Below, one piece after another: positions 32,265 to 40,465 of a stretch of 64,000 bases of DNA. Source of the stretch: Clostridia bacterium (GTDB lineage: Bacteria > Bacillota > Clostridia > Christensenellales > Aristaeellaceae). The first letter of the stretch is position 1. The number at the start of each line of letters is the position of its first letter. Location: NCBI GenBank assembly GCA_017547805.1, contig JAFYOR010000089.1:1-64000 (forward strand), in the 5' to 3' direction. Made by a program: the position numbers and the translations under genes. The notes beneath the pieces were generated by a model. It saw nothing but the letters and a program-made list of their open reading frames with translations, was not told the DNA's origin and did not search any database.

Positions 32265-32353
32265 GGGGTTGGGGATGAAAATCCCGACGCATCCATTCAA
32301 GAAGGCATAAAGAATCATTTGGAAAAGACAAAGAAAAAACTGAATGATGATCA

Positions 32354-32393
32354 ACAGGGGCTGTCAGGATCAAAGCTGACAGCCCCTGTTTTA
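32354..32393 (+). terminator. Intrinsic terminator after the LysR gene
   Basis: A perfect 13-bp stem (32354-32366 with 32377-32389), a 10-nt loop and TTTTA. Confidence 0.92.
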
Positions 32394-32522
32394 GCGGGCG
32401 GCTGGTAGCCGCCTCTACAAAAACGGATGCCATGCGCATGATGCAGGGGCGGATCGTATCCGCCCGCTGATTGATGCATCAGCTCTCCGTATTTTCGTTT
32501 CAAGTACCTTGCACAGTGAAAG
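32394..32522. repeat. Intergenic hairpins before the tandem array
   Basis: GGCGGCT-GGT-AGCCGCC (about 32397-32413) and GGGCGGAT-CGT-ATCCGCCC (about 32446-32464) are two perfect short hairpins, related in sequence to each other. No gene is seen. Confidence 0.6.
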
Positions 32523-33077
32523 TTTCCGAGGGCCTTCCGCCTGAAGGAAACAATCGCTTCGGCCACGGACGCAAGCGTATGCCTCTTGCTGAGCAGCGTT
32601 GGAAGCGGGTGCGGGCACAGCTCGCCGCTCCGGATACAAATACCGCGTTTCCGAGGGCCTTCCGCCCGAAGGAAACAATCGCTTCGGCCACGGACGCAAG
32701 CGTATGCCTCTTGCTGAGCGGCGTCGGAAGCGGGTGCGGGAACAGCCCGCCGCTCCGGATACGAATACCGCGTTTCCGAGGGCCTTCCGCCCGAAGGAAA
32801 CAATCGCTTCGGCCACGGACGCAAGCGTATGCCTCTTGCTGAGCAGCTTTGGAAGTGGGTGCGGGCACAGCCCGCCGCTCCGGATACGAATACCGCGTTT
32901 CCGAGGGCCCTCCGCCCGAAGGAAACATCAGCTTCGGCCACGGATGCAAGCGTATGCCTCTTGCTGAGCGGCGTCGGAAGCGGGTGCGGGCACAGCCCGC
33001 CGGAAGTGGGTGCGGGCACAGCCCGCCGGAAGTGGGTGCGGGCACAGCCCGCCGGAAGCGGGTGCGTGCATAGCCCG
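32523..33077. repeat. Tandem repeat array 1: 125-bp unit, about four copies, plus 26-bp subrepeats
   Basis: Units begin at 32523, 32648, 32773 and 32898, exactly 125 bp apart and about 95% alike. Each unit holds an imperfect hairpin (TTTCCGAGGGCCTTC ... GAAGGAAA), a conserved core TCGGCCACGGACGCAAG, and GGAAGCGGGTGCGGGCACAG. After the fourth unit the last segment is itself repeated three more times with 26-bp period (about 32994-33077). The period is not a multiple of three and all frames differ between units, so it is not coding. It separates the convergent LysR gene and the surface-protein gene. Confidence 0.95.
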
Positions 33078-33078
33078 C

Positions 33079-34578
33079 TCAGTCGAAGCAGTAATCCTCT
33101 TCGCGCTTGTCCGTCTTGACCGCGGAATACAGGCAGCAGATGGTCACCAGCATCAGCAGGGACGCCAGAAGAATGCCGTTCCACTCTGAATCGCTCAGAC
33201 CCATCATGCCGCTGCGCCGGATTTCAAGGGCGACGGCCGGAGCGAGCCGGGGTTCGCTGTCATCTGTCCGCCATGCTGCGCTGGCGCCGAGCATGCGGTC
33301 ATCCATGGAATCGACTTGAACATCAGCGCGCACCATAAAGGGGATTTCCATCGTCGCGGCGGCGGTGCCGCTGTCTGTTTCGCGGGCGGCATCCATATGC
33401 ACGGATAGGGAAATCAGTCCGTTTTCCTGCGTGATGACCGGCATAACGGGATCATCGCTCATGACGGCCTGCGCGTCGCTGCCCGCGGGCGGATCGCCGG
33501 CGTCGGGCGCAGGAGCTGCGGCGTCTGCGCTGCGCTTTTCCTGCTGTGTTTTGTCGGGCGTTTTGGCCGGGGTATTGACGAGGCTCAGTCCTTCCGGGAG
33601 AAGACAGGCGATGTCAACATCCGCTGCGGCGAGACCGGCGTTGGTGACGGCGACGGTCAGGTTCATGGTTTCGCCTTCCTGCAGCTGCGTCTTTTCCGGA
33701 ATCAGTCCGACGCTGACCAGCGGACCGGCGGCTTTGAGCATCGGCAGCGCAATCCGCTCCTGATCGACAGTCAGCACGCCGCCAAGCAGACGGCAGGCGT
33801 CCTCGTCGCCGTCCAGCACGTCCGCATCGACCGTCATGGGCAGACGCACGGCGCATTCATCCTCCGCCTCCACGCGGACAGCGCCGGCGAGGGTGCGCTC
33901 GCGCAGCGCAAAGCCGGCGGGCAGCGGCTCGGCGGGCGTAACGCCGGCGGGCAGCAGCAGCGTGACGGGCACGTCCTTGGGCGCGGTGCCGTCGTTGCGG
34001 ATATCGATCTGATAGACGAAACCGCTGCCCGGCTGCACGATCTGGTTCTGCGTATCCGCAACAGCGGCTGCGGCGCTGATATCCGGCACGCAAAGGTCAA
34101 GCGTGGTTTTCGTGCGGTAGAAACGGGTGCCCATGTTCATTTCCACGGAAACTTCCGCCTGTCCGCTTTCGCCGCCCGCCGTAAGCGTGATTTCGCGCGT
34201 GAACGTCGTGACGGACGCGGTAAGCTCGCCGCTGTTTGCATCGGCCGTTGCGGGCTTGAGCTGCGCGCTCCATGTCAGGGGCTGGGCGCAGACAAGGCGC
34301 TGCGGCAGATCAAGCGTCAGCGTCACGTCCGTTGCGGTGGGATATGGATTTCCCGCGGTGATGGTCAGAAGCAGGGTGCGCCCTTCTTCAATGCGCGCAT
34401 CCTGCTTGTCGAGGGTCAGCGTCAGTTCCTGCGTGGATGCAGCCTGCGCGCCTTCCTGCAGGCCTTCGCTCAGACCCTGCGCGACGGCCCCGAGAAAATC
34501 CGGCAGATCCTCCGCCATGGCGCCCGTGGCACAGAACATAAGCAGCGCGCAGAGCATCAACATACTCCATTTTTTCAC
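33079..34578 (-). CDS. Secreted, membrane-anchored surface protein with Ig-like/DUF11-type domains
   Basis: GTG 34578 is the likely start: AAGGAGG (34588-34594) lies 9 nt upstream, whereas a TTG at 34587 abuts it. The 499-residue product has a signal peptide (to about AMAED), two or three strand-rich domains with the CARDB/DUF11 theme (LTITAGNPYPTATDVTL, IDIRNDGTAPKDVPVTLLLP, LTVAVTNAGLAAADVDIACLLP), a Pro/Ala/Asp linker, and a C-terminal membrane helix followed by a short KTDKREEDYCFD tail. Each domain predicts a sandwich used in adhesion or spacing of surface proteins. Confidence 0.82.
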   Translation of the reverse strand: MKKWSMLMLCALLMFCATGAMAEDLPDFLGAVAQGLSEGLQEGAQAASTQELTLTLDKQDARIEEGRTLLLTITAGNPYPTATDVTLTLDLPQRLVCAQPLTWSAQLKPATADANSGELTASVTTFTREITLTAGGESGQAEVSVEMNMGTRFYRTKTTLDLCVPDISAAAAVADTQNQIVQPGSGFVYQIDIRNDGTAPKDVPVTLLLPAGVTPAEPLPAGFALRERTLAGAVRVEAEDECAVRLPMTVDADVLDGDEDACRLLGGVLTVDQERIALPMLKAAGPLVSVGLIPEKTQLQEGETMNLTVAVTNAGLAAADVDIACLLPEGLSLVNTPAKTPDKTQQEKRSADAAAPAPDAGDPPAGSDAQAVMSDDPVMPVITQENGLISLSVHMDAARETDSGTAAATMEIPFMVRADVQVDSMDDRMLGASAAWRTDDSEPRLAPAVALEIRRSGMMGLSDSEWNGILLASLLMLVTICCLYSAVKTDKREEDYCFD

Positions 34579-34660
34579 TGGAATCAACCTCCTTGCCTGC
34601 TTTACTGTGACCAGAATGCGAGGCGGTTATTCCATATTTGGAAAAGAGAAAAGCGCAGCG

Positions 34661-34694
34661 GAAAATAAAAGCGGACAGCCTGCAGCTGTCCGCC
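34661..34694 (-). terminator. Terminator after the acidic small protein gene
   Basis: On the minus strand GCGGACAGC pairs with GCTGTCCGC across a short loop and is followed by TTTTATTTT. Confidence 0.88.
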
Positions 34695-34710
34695 TCTGTT
34701 TGATGATGAA

Positions 34711-34989
34711 TTACTCTTCGTCCTCGTCGATCGCTTCAAAGACCTCTTCGATTTCCTCGATGATTTCTTCTTCGACCTCGAAAACGTCCTCTTCGCCGGT
34801 GAGCACGAGCACGTCGTTTTCCGGCGCGTTCTTCGCCTGAATGATCAGCTCCAGGGAGTCTACATCCACCGCAAAGATGGCCTCGGCGGAGCCGGAGTGA
34901 TCCTTGAGGTAGCGGGCAACGGCGGCGGCCTGCTTGCGGTTCATCTTAAAGACGAGCGCGCGATGTTCGCTGCGCGTGATTTCAGCCAT
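34711..34989 (-). CDS. Small protein with very acidic C-terminus, unknown function
   Basis: The 92-residue protein has a basic, helical N-terminal half (RALVFKMNRKQAAAVARYL) and an acidic C-terminal half in which about the last 27 residues are mostly Glu, Asp, Ile and Val. ATG 34989 is favoured over ATG 34995 because GAAAGGAG lies 8 nt from the former and 2 nt from the latter. It has its own promoter and terminator. The charge split suggests a nucleic-acid- or protein-binding regulator, but no family is recognised. Confidence 0.72.
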   Translation of the reverse strand: MAEITRSEHRALVFKMNRKQAAAVARYLKDHSGSAEAIFAVDVDSLELIIQAKNAPENDVLVLTGEEDVFEVEEEIIEEIEEVFEAIDEDEE

Positions 34990-35032
34990 AATCATTTCTC
35001 CTTTCGGTTGTCCATACGGACGGTGTGCGCTC

Positions 35033-35061
35033 AGCATACCATGCGCGCAGGGACCTGTCAA
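35033..35061 (-). promoter_or_regulatory. Promoter of the acidic small protein gene
   Basis: On the minus strand TTGACA and TATGCT are separated by 17 nt, just after the end of the aldo/keto reductase gene. Confidence 0.8.
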
Positions 35062-35070
35062 GCGGAAGGC

Positions 35071-36192
35071 TCAGCGGTTTGCCATGTGCGCGGCGATTTC
35101 CGCCAGCTTTTCGCGGATGGCGATGTGCTGCGGACAGAGGGTTTCGCACTTGCCGCAGTTTTTGCAGGCGGCAGCGTTCTTTTCGGCGCCCATGTCGTTC
35201 CATGCCCAGTCCATGCTGTCCTGATTGTTGTACATCATGAACTGGTTCATCATGGTGAAGTTGCGCGGGATGTTCACGCCGAAGGGGCAGGGCATGCAGT
35301 ACTTGCACTTGGTGCAGCCAACGAACGTGCGCGCGCGGATCGCAGCGGCGACCTCGGCAATGACCGCGTGCTCCTGCTGGGTGAGCGGCTCAAAACCATG
35401 GAAGGTGGCGAGGTTATCCTCGACCTGCTCTTCGTTGCTCATGCCGGAGAGGATCACCTTGCAGTTATCAAGGCTGCCGACCCAGCGCATCGCCCAGGAG
35501 GCGACGGACTTTTCCGGGCGCGCGGCCTTGAAGATGGCGGCGACGTCGTCGGCGAGGGTGGCAAGGCTGCCGCCCTTGACCGGCTCCATGACGATGACCG
35601 GGATGTTGCGGCTGACGCACAGCTCGTAACCCTTCATGCCGGCCTGCTCTTCGGTATCCATGTAGTTGAACTGGATCTGGCAGAAGTCCCAGTCGCGGTA
35701 GGTGACGATCTGCTCAAAGCAGTCGTAATCGTCGTGGAAGGAGAAGCCGAAGAAGCGGATGCGGCCAAGCTTCTTCTGCTCGAGCATGTAGTCGATGATG
35801 CCCAGCTCCAGCGTCTTTTTCCAGGTTTCCTTGCTCAGGCAGTGCAGCAGATAGAAGTCGATGCATTCAACCTGCAGGTTGCGCAGCTGCTCTTCAAAAA
35901 CTTCCTTCGCCTTGTCAAGGGAGTCGATGGAGTACATCGGCATCTTCGTGGCGACAAAGAAGCTGTCGCGCGGATACGCCTTGAGGGCGCGGCCGGTGAA
36001 TTCCTCGCTCTTCTTGCCGTGATAGAAATATGCGGTATCAAAATAGTTGACGCCGGCCTTGTACGCCGTGTCCAGCATCTTTGCGGCGCGCGGCTCGTCA
36101 ATGGCGCCGTCGGGCGTGGTGGGGAAGCGCATGCAGCCAAAGCCCAGACGGGAAACGCGCACGCCAAGCTTATCGATCGTCACAAAATCCAT
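35071..36192 (-). CDS. Aldo/keto reductase with C-terminal ferredoxin-like domain
   Basis: The 373-residue protein has an aldo/keto reductase barrel (about 1-280; FDTAYFYHGKKSE contains the catalytic Asp/Tyr, and a Lys in ATKM) and a C-terminal segment with two cysteine clusters, CTKCKYCMPCPFG and CKNCGKCETLCPQ, for two 4Fe-4S centres. This is the common clostridial form that may take electrons from ferredoxin-type donors rather than NADPH alone. Substrate is unknown. It has a consensus promoter. Confidence 0.92.
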   Translation of the reverse strand: MDFVTIDKLGVRVSRLGFGCMRFPTTPDGAIDEPRAAKMLDTAYKAGVNYFDTAYFYHGKKSEEFTGRALKAYPRDSFFVATKMPMYSIDSLDKAKEVFEEQLRNLQVECIDFYLLHCLSKETWKKTLELGIIDYMLEQKKLGRIRFFGFSFHDDYDCFEQIVTYRDWDFCQIQFNYMDTEEQAGMKGYELCVSRNIPVIVMEPVKGGSLATLADDVAAIFKAARPEKSVASWAMRWVGSLDNCKVILSGMSNEEQVEDNLATFHGFEPLTQQEHAVIAEVAAAIRARTFVGCTKCKYCMPCPFGVNIPRNFTMMNQFMMYNNQDSMDWAWNDMGAEKNAAACKNCGKCETLCPQHIAIREKLAEIAAHMANR

Positions 36193-36230
36193 GTCGTTTA
36201 TCCTCCGTTGTTTTTTTCCATAACATTCTA

Positions 36231-36260
36231 ATTATATCATCAAAGCTGCATGACTGTCAA
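36231..36260 (-). promoter_or_regulatory. Promoter of the aldo/keto reductase gene
   Basis: On the minus strand perfect TTGACA and TATAAT boxes are separated by 18 nt. Confidence 0.88.
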
Positions 36261-36374
36261 CCGAACAAGAAGAGGGCGATTGCGGAAGAATTGTGCGCGT
36301 TATCAGGCTGCGGATACACAGCCGGCCGCGCCTGCGGCAGACTGACTGTCCGGGATGATGTTTTTGCCATATAT

Positions 36375-36415
36375 AAAAAACCGCCGGAAAATGCAGCGGC
36401 ATTCTCCGGCGGTTT
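36375..36415 (-). terminator. Terminator after rubrerythrin
   Basis: AAACCGCCGGAGAATGC folds with GCATTTTCCGGCGGTTT on the minus strand, ending in a T-run; only a few mismatches or wobble pairs are present. Confidence 0.9.
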
Positions 36416-36430
36416 GTCGTCCGTTTGGGA

Positions 36431-36964
36431 TCAGTAATTCTCGGTGCGGACCTCGAAATAGCTCTTGGGATGGGCGCAGACCGGGCAAAGCTCCGGCGCC
36501 TTGAGACCCATGACGAGGTGACCGCAGTTGCGGCACTCCCACATGGTCATTTCGCCCTTTTCAAAGACGCGCTGCATCTCAACGTTGCTAAGCAGCGCGC
36601 GATAACGCTCCTCGTGCGCCTTTTCAATCGCGCCGACGGCGCGGAACTTCGCCGCCAGATCGTGGAAGCCTTCCTCGTCCGCTTCGTCGGCAAAGGTGGC
36701 GTACATGTCGGTCCACTCGTAGTTTTCGCCCTCGGCGGCGTGCAGGAGATTCTGAGCGGTATTGCCCAGCTCGCCCAGCGCCTTGAACCACATTTTCGCG
36801 TGCTCCTTCTCGTTGTCGGCGGTCTTCAGGAAGATCGCGGCGATCTGCTCATAGCCTTCCTTCTTGGCGACGGAGGCAAAATAGGTGTACTTGTTGCGGG
36901 CCTGAGATTCGCCAGCAAATGCGGCCAGAAGATTTTTCTCGGTCTTTGTTCCTTTGAGTTCCAT
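36431..36964 (-). CDS. rbr: Rubrerythrin (classical domain order)
   Basis: The 177-residue protein has the di-iron helical domain first ([21 protein letters not shown], and a later EKAHEERY helix) and a C-terminal rubredoxin-like site (CRNCG and [11 protein letters not shown]). It reduces hydrogen peroxide in anaerobes, using rubredoxin or other donors. Together with the reverse rubrerythrin at 2553 the window encodes two peroxide-reducing systems of opposite domain order. No Fur-type box like that at 2053 is seen at its promoter. Confidence 0.95.
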   Translation of the reverse strand: MELKGTKTEKNLLAAFAGESQARNKYTYFASVAKKEGYEQIAAIFLKTADNEKEHAKMWFKALGELGNTAQNLLHAAEGENYEWTDMYATFADEADEEGFHDLAAKFRAVGAIEKAHEERYRALLSNVEMQRVFEKGEMTMWECRNCGHLVMGLKAPELCPVCAHPKSYFEVRTENY

Positions 36965-37025
36965 AGATCAGTCCTCCTGTGATGGTTTGATGGTTTTGCC
37001 GCGGCAGCTGCGGCCTGTTAGGAAT

Positions 37026-37054
37026 ATCTTACCACATTTTGTTTGAGTTCGCAA
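37026..37054 (-). promoter_or_regulatory. Promoter of rubrerythrin
   Basis: On the minus strand TTGCGA and TAAGAT are 17 nt apart. It sits back to back with the promoter at 37084 for the plus strand. Confidence 0.72.
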
Positions 37055-37083
37055 TCGGTTGATGTGCCGGATTCGCTGCGGCG

Positions 37084-37112
37084 TTGCGCACATTGCTGGC
37101 TTGGTGTATAAT
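37084..37112 (+). promoter_or_regulatory. Promoter of the GT-C membrane protein gene
   Basis: TTGCGC (37084-37089) and TATAAT (37107-37112) are separated by 17 nt. Confidence 0.78.
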
Positions 37113-37128
37113 GCATATGTGTAAGCGA

Positions 37129-37157
37129 AACCCCGTATGCACGGGGGTGTGTTTTTC
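37129..37157 (+). promoter_or_regulatory. Terminator-like hairpin in the leader
   Basis: ACCCCGT-ATGC-ACGGGGGT is followed by GTGTTTTTC just before the GGAGGAA ribosome site. It could attenuate transcription of the downstream gene. Confidence 0.55.
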
Positions 37158-37167
37158 GGAGGAAGAT

Positions 37168-38574
37168 ATGCGGGATCACAACAAAAACCGGCTTGCGGCG
37201 CTGGATGACCGGCTTTGCGATGGCGCGATCGGTGCGCTTTCCCGTCCGCTTGGCAAGTCTGCTGCCGGACTGCTCTATCTGTTGGCGGCGGCGCTGGGCG
37301 CGGCCTGCGCCCGTCTGTTGGGCGGCGCGGCAATGGCGGAGAGCCTTTTGTGCGGCGGTGTGTTTACGCTGTGGTGTGCTGCGCTGTTTGCCCGCGCCCG
37401 TGTGCGCGTGATGGATGCGCTCTTTGGCGGCGCGGCGCTTGTTGCGCTGTTTGCCGCGAGGATGGCGGCGCTGCCCATTGTCAGCCCTGACTGTCAGGAC
37501 TACCTCATCCCGTGGGCCAGAACGATGGCCGGGATGGGATTCTCCGAGGTGATGACCGGACGCGTGGGCGATTACACCGTGCTGTATCAGTACTTTGTCT
37601 TTCTGCTTTCCCGCCTGCCGCTTGATCCGGTCGTCTGCTATAAGCTGCTTTCCATCGGCTTTGAGGCGCTGCTGGCGTATAGCTGCGCGTCTCTGACGTG
37701 CCTTTGCTGCGGGAAGGAGAAGGGCAGCCTGCGCTTTTGCGCCGTCTTCTTTGCGGTGCTTGCCGCGCCGACAGTCTTTTTGAACGGTGCTGTCTGGTCC
37801 CAGTGCGACGCGGTGTATGCATCGCTTGCGCTGCTTGGCGTGCTGCTGATCCTGCGGGAAAGGCCGCATGCCGGCTGCGCGGCGCTGGCTGTCTCCCTGT
37901 GCCTTAAGCTGCAGGCGGTCTTCATCCTGCCTGTGTGCGCGATGCTGCTGCTTGCGCGCAGGCTGTCGCTGCGCCATGCGCTGACTGCGCTGCTGACGAT
38001 GGGCGCCGTTTCGCTGCCCGCGCTGCTCGCCGGAAAGGGCGTCAAAGGCGTGCTTGGCGTGTACCTGTATCAGATGGGCGAATATAAGCAGCTTGTGCTG
38101 GATGCGCCGACGATGTACCAGTTCCTTCCCGCCGGCGGGCTGATTCCCGACGGCACGGCGTCCATGATTGGCATCATGCTGGCGGCGGGCGCGATGTGCG
38201 CCGCGCTGGTTCTGGGGCTGCGCAGGGGAGGCAAGGCTGCGACGCCGGTTGTCGACGTGTGCTTTGCGCTGTGTATCTGCATTCCGTTCCTGCTGCCGCA
38301 CATGCACGAGCGGTATTTCTTCCTTGCCGACATCCTTTCCATCGCCTATGCGGCGGTGCATCCGCGCCGTGCCTATGCGCCGGCGGTGGTGCTGCTCTGT
38401 TCGCTCAACGGGTATTGCGCATATCTGTTCAGCGCGCCGCTGATGGGCTGGACCGTGCCTGCGCTGGCGATGATGGCGCTGTGCGCTGCGACGCTCGCGC
38501 TGCTGGGACGCGACGCCGTGAAGGGCGAAGTGAGCAGCGCGTTCGCGGTGGATGCGGAAGGCGCGGCGAAGTAA
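37168..38574 (+). CDS. GT-C fold membrane glycosyltransferase-like protein
   Basis: The 468-residue, very hydrophobic protein has about eleven helices. Conserved polar positions lie in the loops: an Asp pair region SPDCQDYLIPW after helix 3, GDYTVLYQY, NGAVWSQCDAVYAS and HMHERYFFLADIL near the end. These features are shared with the gene at 47043, and the layout is that of lipid-phosphate-sugar-dependent GT-C mannosyltransferases. ATG 37168 follows CGGAGGAA by 6 nt. A role in polymer or glycoprotein synthesis at the membrane is inferred. Confidence 0.75.
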   Translation: MRDHNKNRLAALDDRLCDGAIGALSRPLGKSAAGLLYLLAAALGAACARLLGGAAMAESLLCGGVFTLWCAALFARARVRVMDALFGGAALVALFAARMAALPIVSPDCQDYLIPWARTMAGMGFSEVMTGRVGDYTVLYQYFVFLLSRLPLDPVVCYKLLSIGFEALLAYSCASLTCLCCGKEKGSLRFCAVFFAVLAAPTVFLNGAVWSQCDAVYASLALLGVLLILRERPHAGCAALAVSLCLKLQAVFILPVCAMLLLARRLSLRHALTALLTMGAVSLPALLAGKGVKGVLGVYLYQMGEYKQLVLDAPTMYQFLPAGGLIPDGTASMIGIMLAAGAMCAALVLGLRRGGKAATPVVDVCFALCICIPFLLPHMHERYFFLADILSIAYAAVHPRRAYAPAVVLLCSLNGYCAYLFSAPLMGWTVPALAMMALCAATLALLGRDAVKGEVSSAFAVDAEGAAK

Positions 38575-38625
38575 GTTGCGATCCGGGATACGAAGTTTCA
38601 TATGCTGTGTAATGAATGAAAGCAG

Positions 38626-38651
38626 AAAAGGCGGTGTTTTACCGCCTTTTC
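38626..38651. terminator. Bidirectional terminator
   Basis: A perfect 10-bp stem AAAAGGCGGT / ACCGCCTTTT with GTTTT loop follows the GT-C gene and precedes the second tandem array. Confidence 0.92.
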
Positions 38652-38675
38652 GTCGTTATTTGCTGCGCGAAGGAA

Positions 38676-39270
38676 CCCCATCGGCCACGGATGCAGAAGA
38701 AACGGACCTGGTCAAGCATCTTCGGAAGCGGGTGTGGGAGCAGCCGGCACGTTCCCGAGCGCCTGTCGCGCGAAGGGAACCCCATCGGCCACGGATGCAG
38801 AAGAAACGGACCTGGTCAAGCATCTTCGGAAGCGGGTGTGGGCGCAGCCGGCACGTTCCCGAGCGCCTGTCGCGCGAAGGGAACCCCATCGGCCACGGAT
38901 GCAGAAGAAACGGACCTGGTCAAGCATCTTCGGAAGCGGGTGTGGGCGCAGCCAGCACGTTCCCGAGCGCCTGTCGCGCGAAGGGAACCCCATCGGCCAC
39001 GGATGCAGAAGAAACGGACCTGATTAAGCATCTTCGGAAGCGGGTGTGGGCGCAGCCAGCACGTTCCCGAGCGCCTGACGCGCGAAGGGAACCCTATCGG
39101 CCACGGATGCAGAAGAAACGGACCTGATTAAGCATCTTCGGAAGCGGGTGTGGGCGCAGCCGGCACGTTCTCGAGCGCCCATTGCGCGAAGGGAACCCCA
39201 TCGGCCACGGACGCAGAAGAAACGGACCTGATTAAGCATCTTCGGAAGCGGGTGTGGGCACAGCCCACTC
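38676..39270. repeat. Tandem repeat array 2: 104-bp unit, about six copies
   Basis: Units begin at 38676, 38780, 38884, 38988, 39092 and 39196, exactly 104 bp apart and over 93% alike. Each unit aligns to the 125-bp unit of array 1: CCGAG.GCCT..CGC.CGAAGG, then TCGGCCACGGATGCAGAAG, then TCGGAAGCGGGTGTGGGC and CAGCC. The differing lengths come from the stretch between the last two blocks and the linker. The array lies between the convergent GT-C and Myb-type genes, and the last unit extends into the latter's 3' end. Confidence 0.95.
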
Positions 39271-40164
39271 GTTCATGAGGGCGCATTCCATGGCGCATAA
39301 GCGGGCGGCAGCCAGCTGGCAGAAGTCGCCGCAGCGCGTTGCCCTGTCCGATTCCGGAAGGGCGATGTATTCTTTCACAACGGTGACCATGCCCTCGGCT
39401 TCGCTGCGCAGCCGGGCAAGCCGGGTACGTTCGTCGTCCAGGGCGATGCGCAGCACGTCGCATTGCGCTTTCAGCCGGTCTGCGCGGCGCAGTGCGGCAG
39501 AATCCTGCGGCGCATCCGGCTTATCCTGCGGCGGATCAAAGGCGAGGGTGAGCAGGTGGCTGAGCGAGTCAAACAGACGAATGATCTGCTCGTCGCCGAT
39601 CATCTGTGCGCGGGACTTGAGCTGCGCGATGCGCGCCTGTGCGACGGGTTCGCTGTCGCCGGGATAGGGACTGACGAAGGCGACGCCTTCGTCGGCGAGC
39701 TGCTGCATGATGGCCTTGACCAGCTCCGGGCGCGTGTGCACGACCGAACGGTACTTGTTCTGATAGCGCAGCATGCGTGTGCGGTCTCCGCCGGACAATT
39801 GGCGCACGCAGGCGCGTACGCTCATGCCCTGTGCGCGTGCGATCAGCACGCTTTTGATCAGCTGCTCAATCTCCTCCTGCGAGAAGGTTTCAAAGGGCAG
39901 CGTGCGCGGCTGTCCGTCCTGACTGTCGCGCAGCTGCGCGTAATAAAAGTTGCGGATACTGTTGGGCTTTCTGCCCAGCTGCTGTCCCATATCGTCAAAT
40001 ACGCTGCGAAGCGATTCGCCGTTTTGCTCTGCCTGCCTGATGCGCTGACGCAGGGCGTCGATCTCCCGTTTCTGCCATCCGCCGTGCGGTCCGCGGACGG
40101 GCTTGTGCGGCGCGCTGTCCTGTGCGGCGGATACGCAGCGCGGGCAGTCTGAAGCCATTTCCAT
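39232..40164 (-). CDS. Myb/SANT-like DNA-binding protein (RsfA-type)
   Basis: The 310-residue protein starts at ATG 40164 with AAGGAGGGA 10 nt upstream; the longer frame to 40350 lacks one. Residues about 28-80 match RsfA/YlbO-type Myb domains (GGWQKREIDALRQRI to QLGRKPNSIRNFYYAQLR), which in Bacillus act in prespore regulation. The middle has a second helical DNA-binding-like segment (RQLSGGDRTRMLRYQNKYRSV) and the C-terminal third is coiled coil. The final codons (VPTPASEDA) are read from the repeat array, so the native C-terminus has probably been replaced. Confidence 0.8.
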   Translation of the reverse strand: MEMASDCPRCVSAAQDSAPHKPVRGPHGGWQKREIDALRQRIRQAEQNGESLRSVFDDMGQQLGRKPNSIRNFYYAQLRDSQDGQPRTLPFETFSQEEIEQLIKSVLIARAQGMSVRACVRQLSGGDRTRMLRYQNKYRSVVHTRPELVKAIMQQLADEGVAFVSPYPGDSEPVAQARIAQLKSRAQMIGDEQIIRLFDSLSHLLTLAFDPPQDKPDAPQDSAALRRADRLKAQCDVLRIALDDERTRLARLRSEAEGMVTVVKEYIALPESDRATRCGDFCQLAAARLCAMECALMNEWAVPTPASEDA

Positions 40165-40465
40165 CGTTCCGATTCCCTCCTTGACAATCTCCCGCGCGGC
40201 GCGCAGGGAAAAGCACAGCCCCGGCTTCGGGGCGCCTTGGTATACAGGTTGCGCATTGATGCGGTGCTTTATACGGTGCTTTGGCAGATGCGGCGCCCAG
40301 AGCGCCCAGACACATTCTATGTATCCGTGAGCCCATCCATGCTCGCGCAAGGATGGGGCATTGCCTGAAAGCGGGAATTGCGGTATAATAAACGATCATA
40401 GGTTTGGATGGAGGCGCAGAGCGCAGACCAGAGAAGATTACCGGGCCTTAAAAGGAGGAACGTTT
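40165..40465. other. Intergenic region between divergent genes
   Basis: It holds the Myb-gene ribosome site (40176-40182), a hairpin CCCATCC...GGATGGG (about 40333-40357) and the apgM promoter. Minus-strand frames extend into it but have no start signals. No gene or recognised RNA is present. Confidence 0.6.
40361..40389 (+). promoter_or_regulatory. Promoter of the phosphoglycerate mutase gene
   Basis: TTGCCT (40361-40366) and TATAAT (40384-40389) are separated by 17 nt. Confidence 0.78.

Noticed and set aside
32415..33184. Long overlapping ORFs on both strands across array 1
   Set aside because: They come from a tandem repeat whose period (125 bp) is not a multiple of three; the same DNA is open in several frames, and no start signals are present.
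38552..39463. ORFs through array 2, and a CRISPR-like reading of the arrays
   Set aside because: Units are contiguous and uniform, with no unique spacers between short repeats and no cas genes. The 104-bp period moves the frame in each unit.
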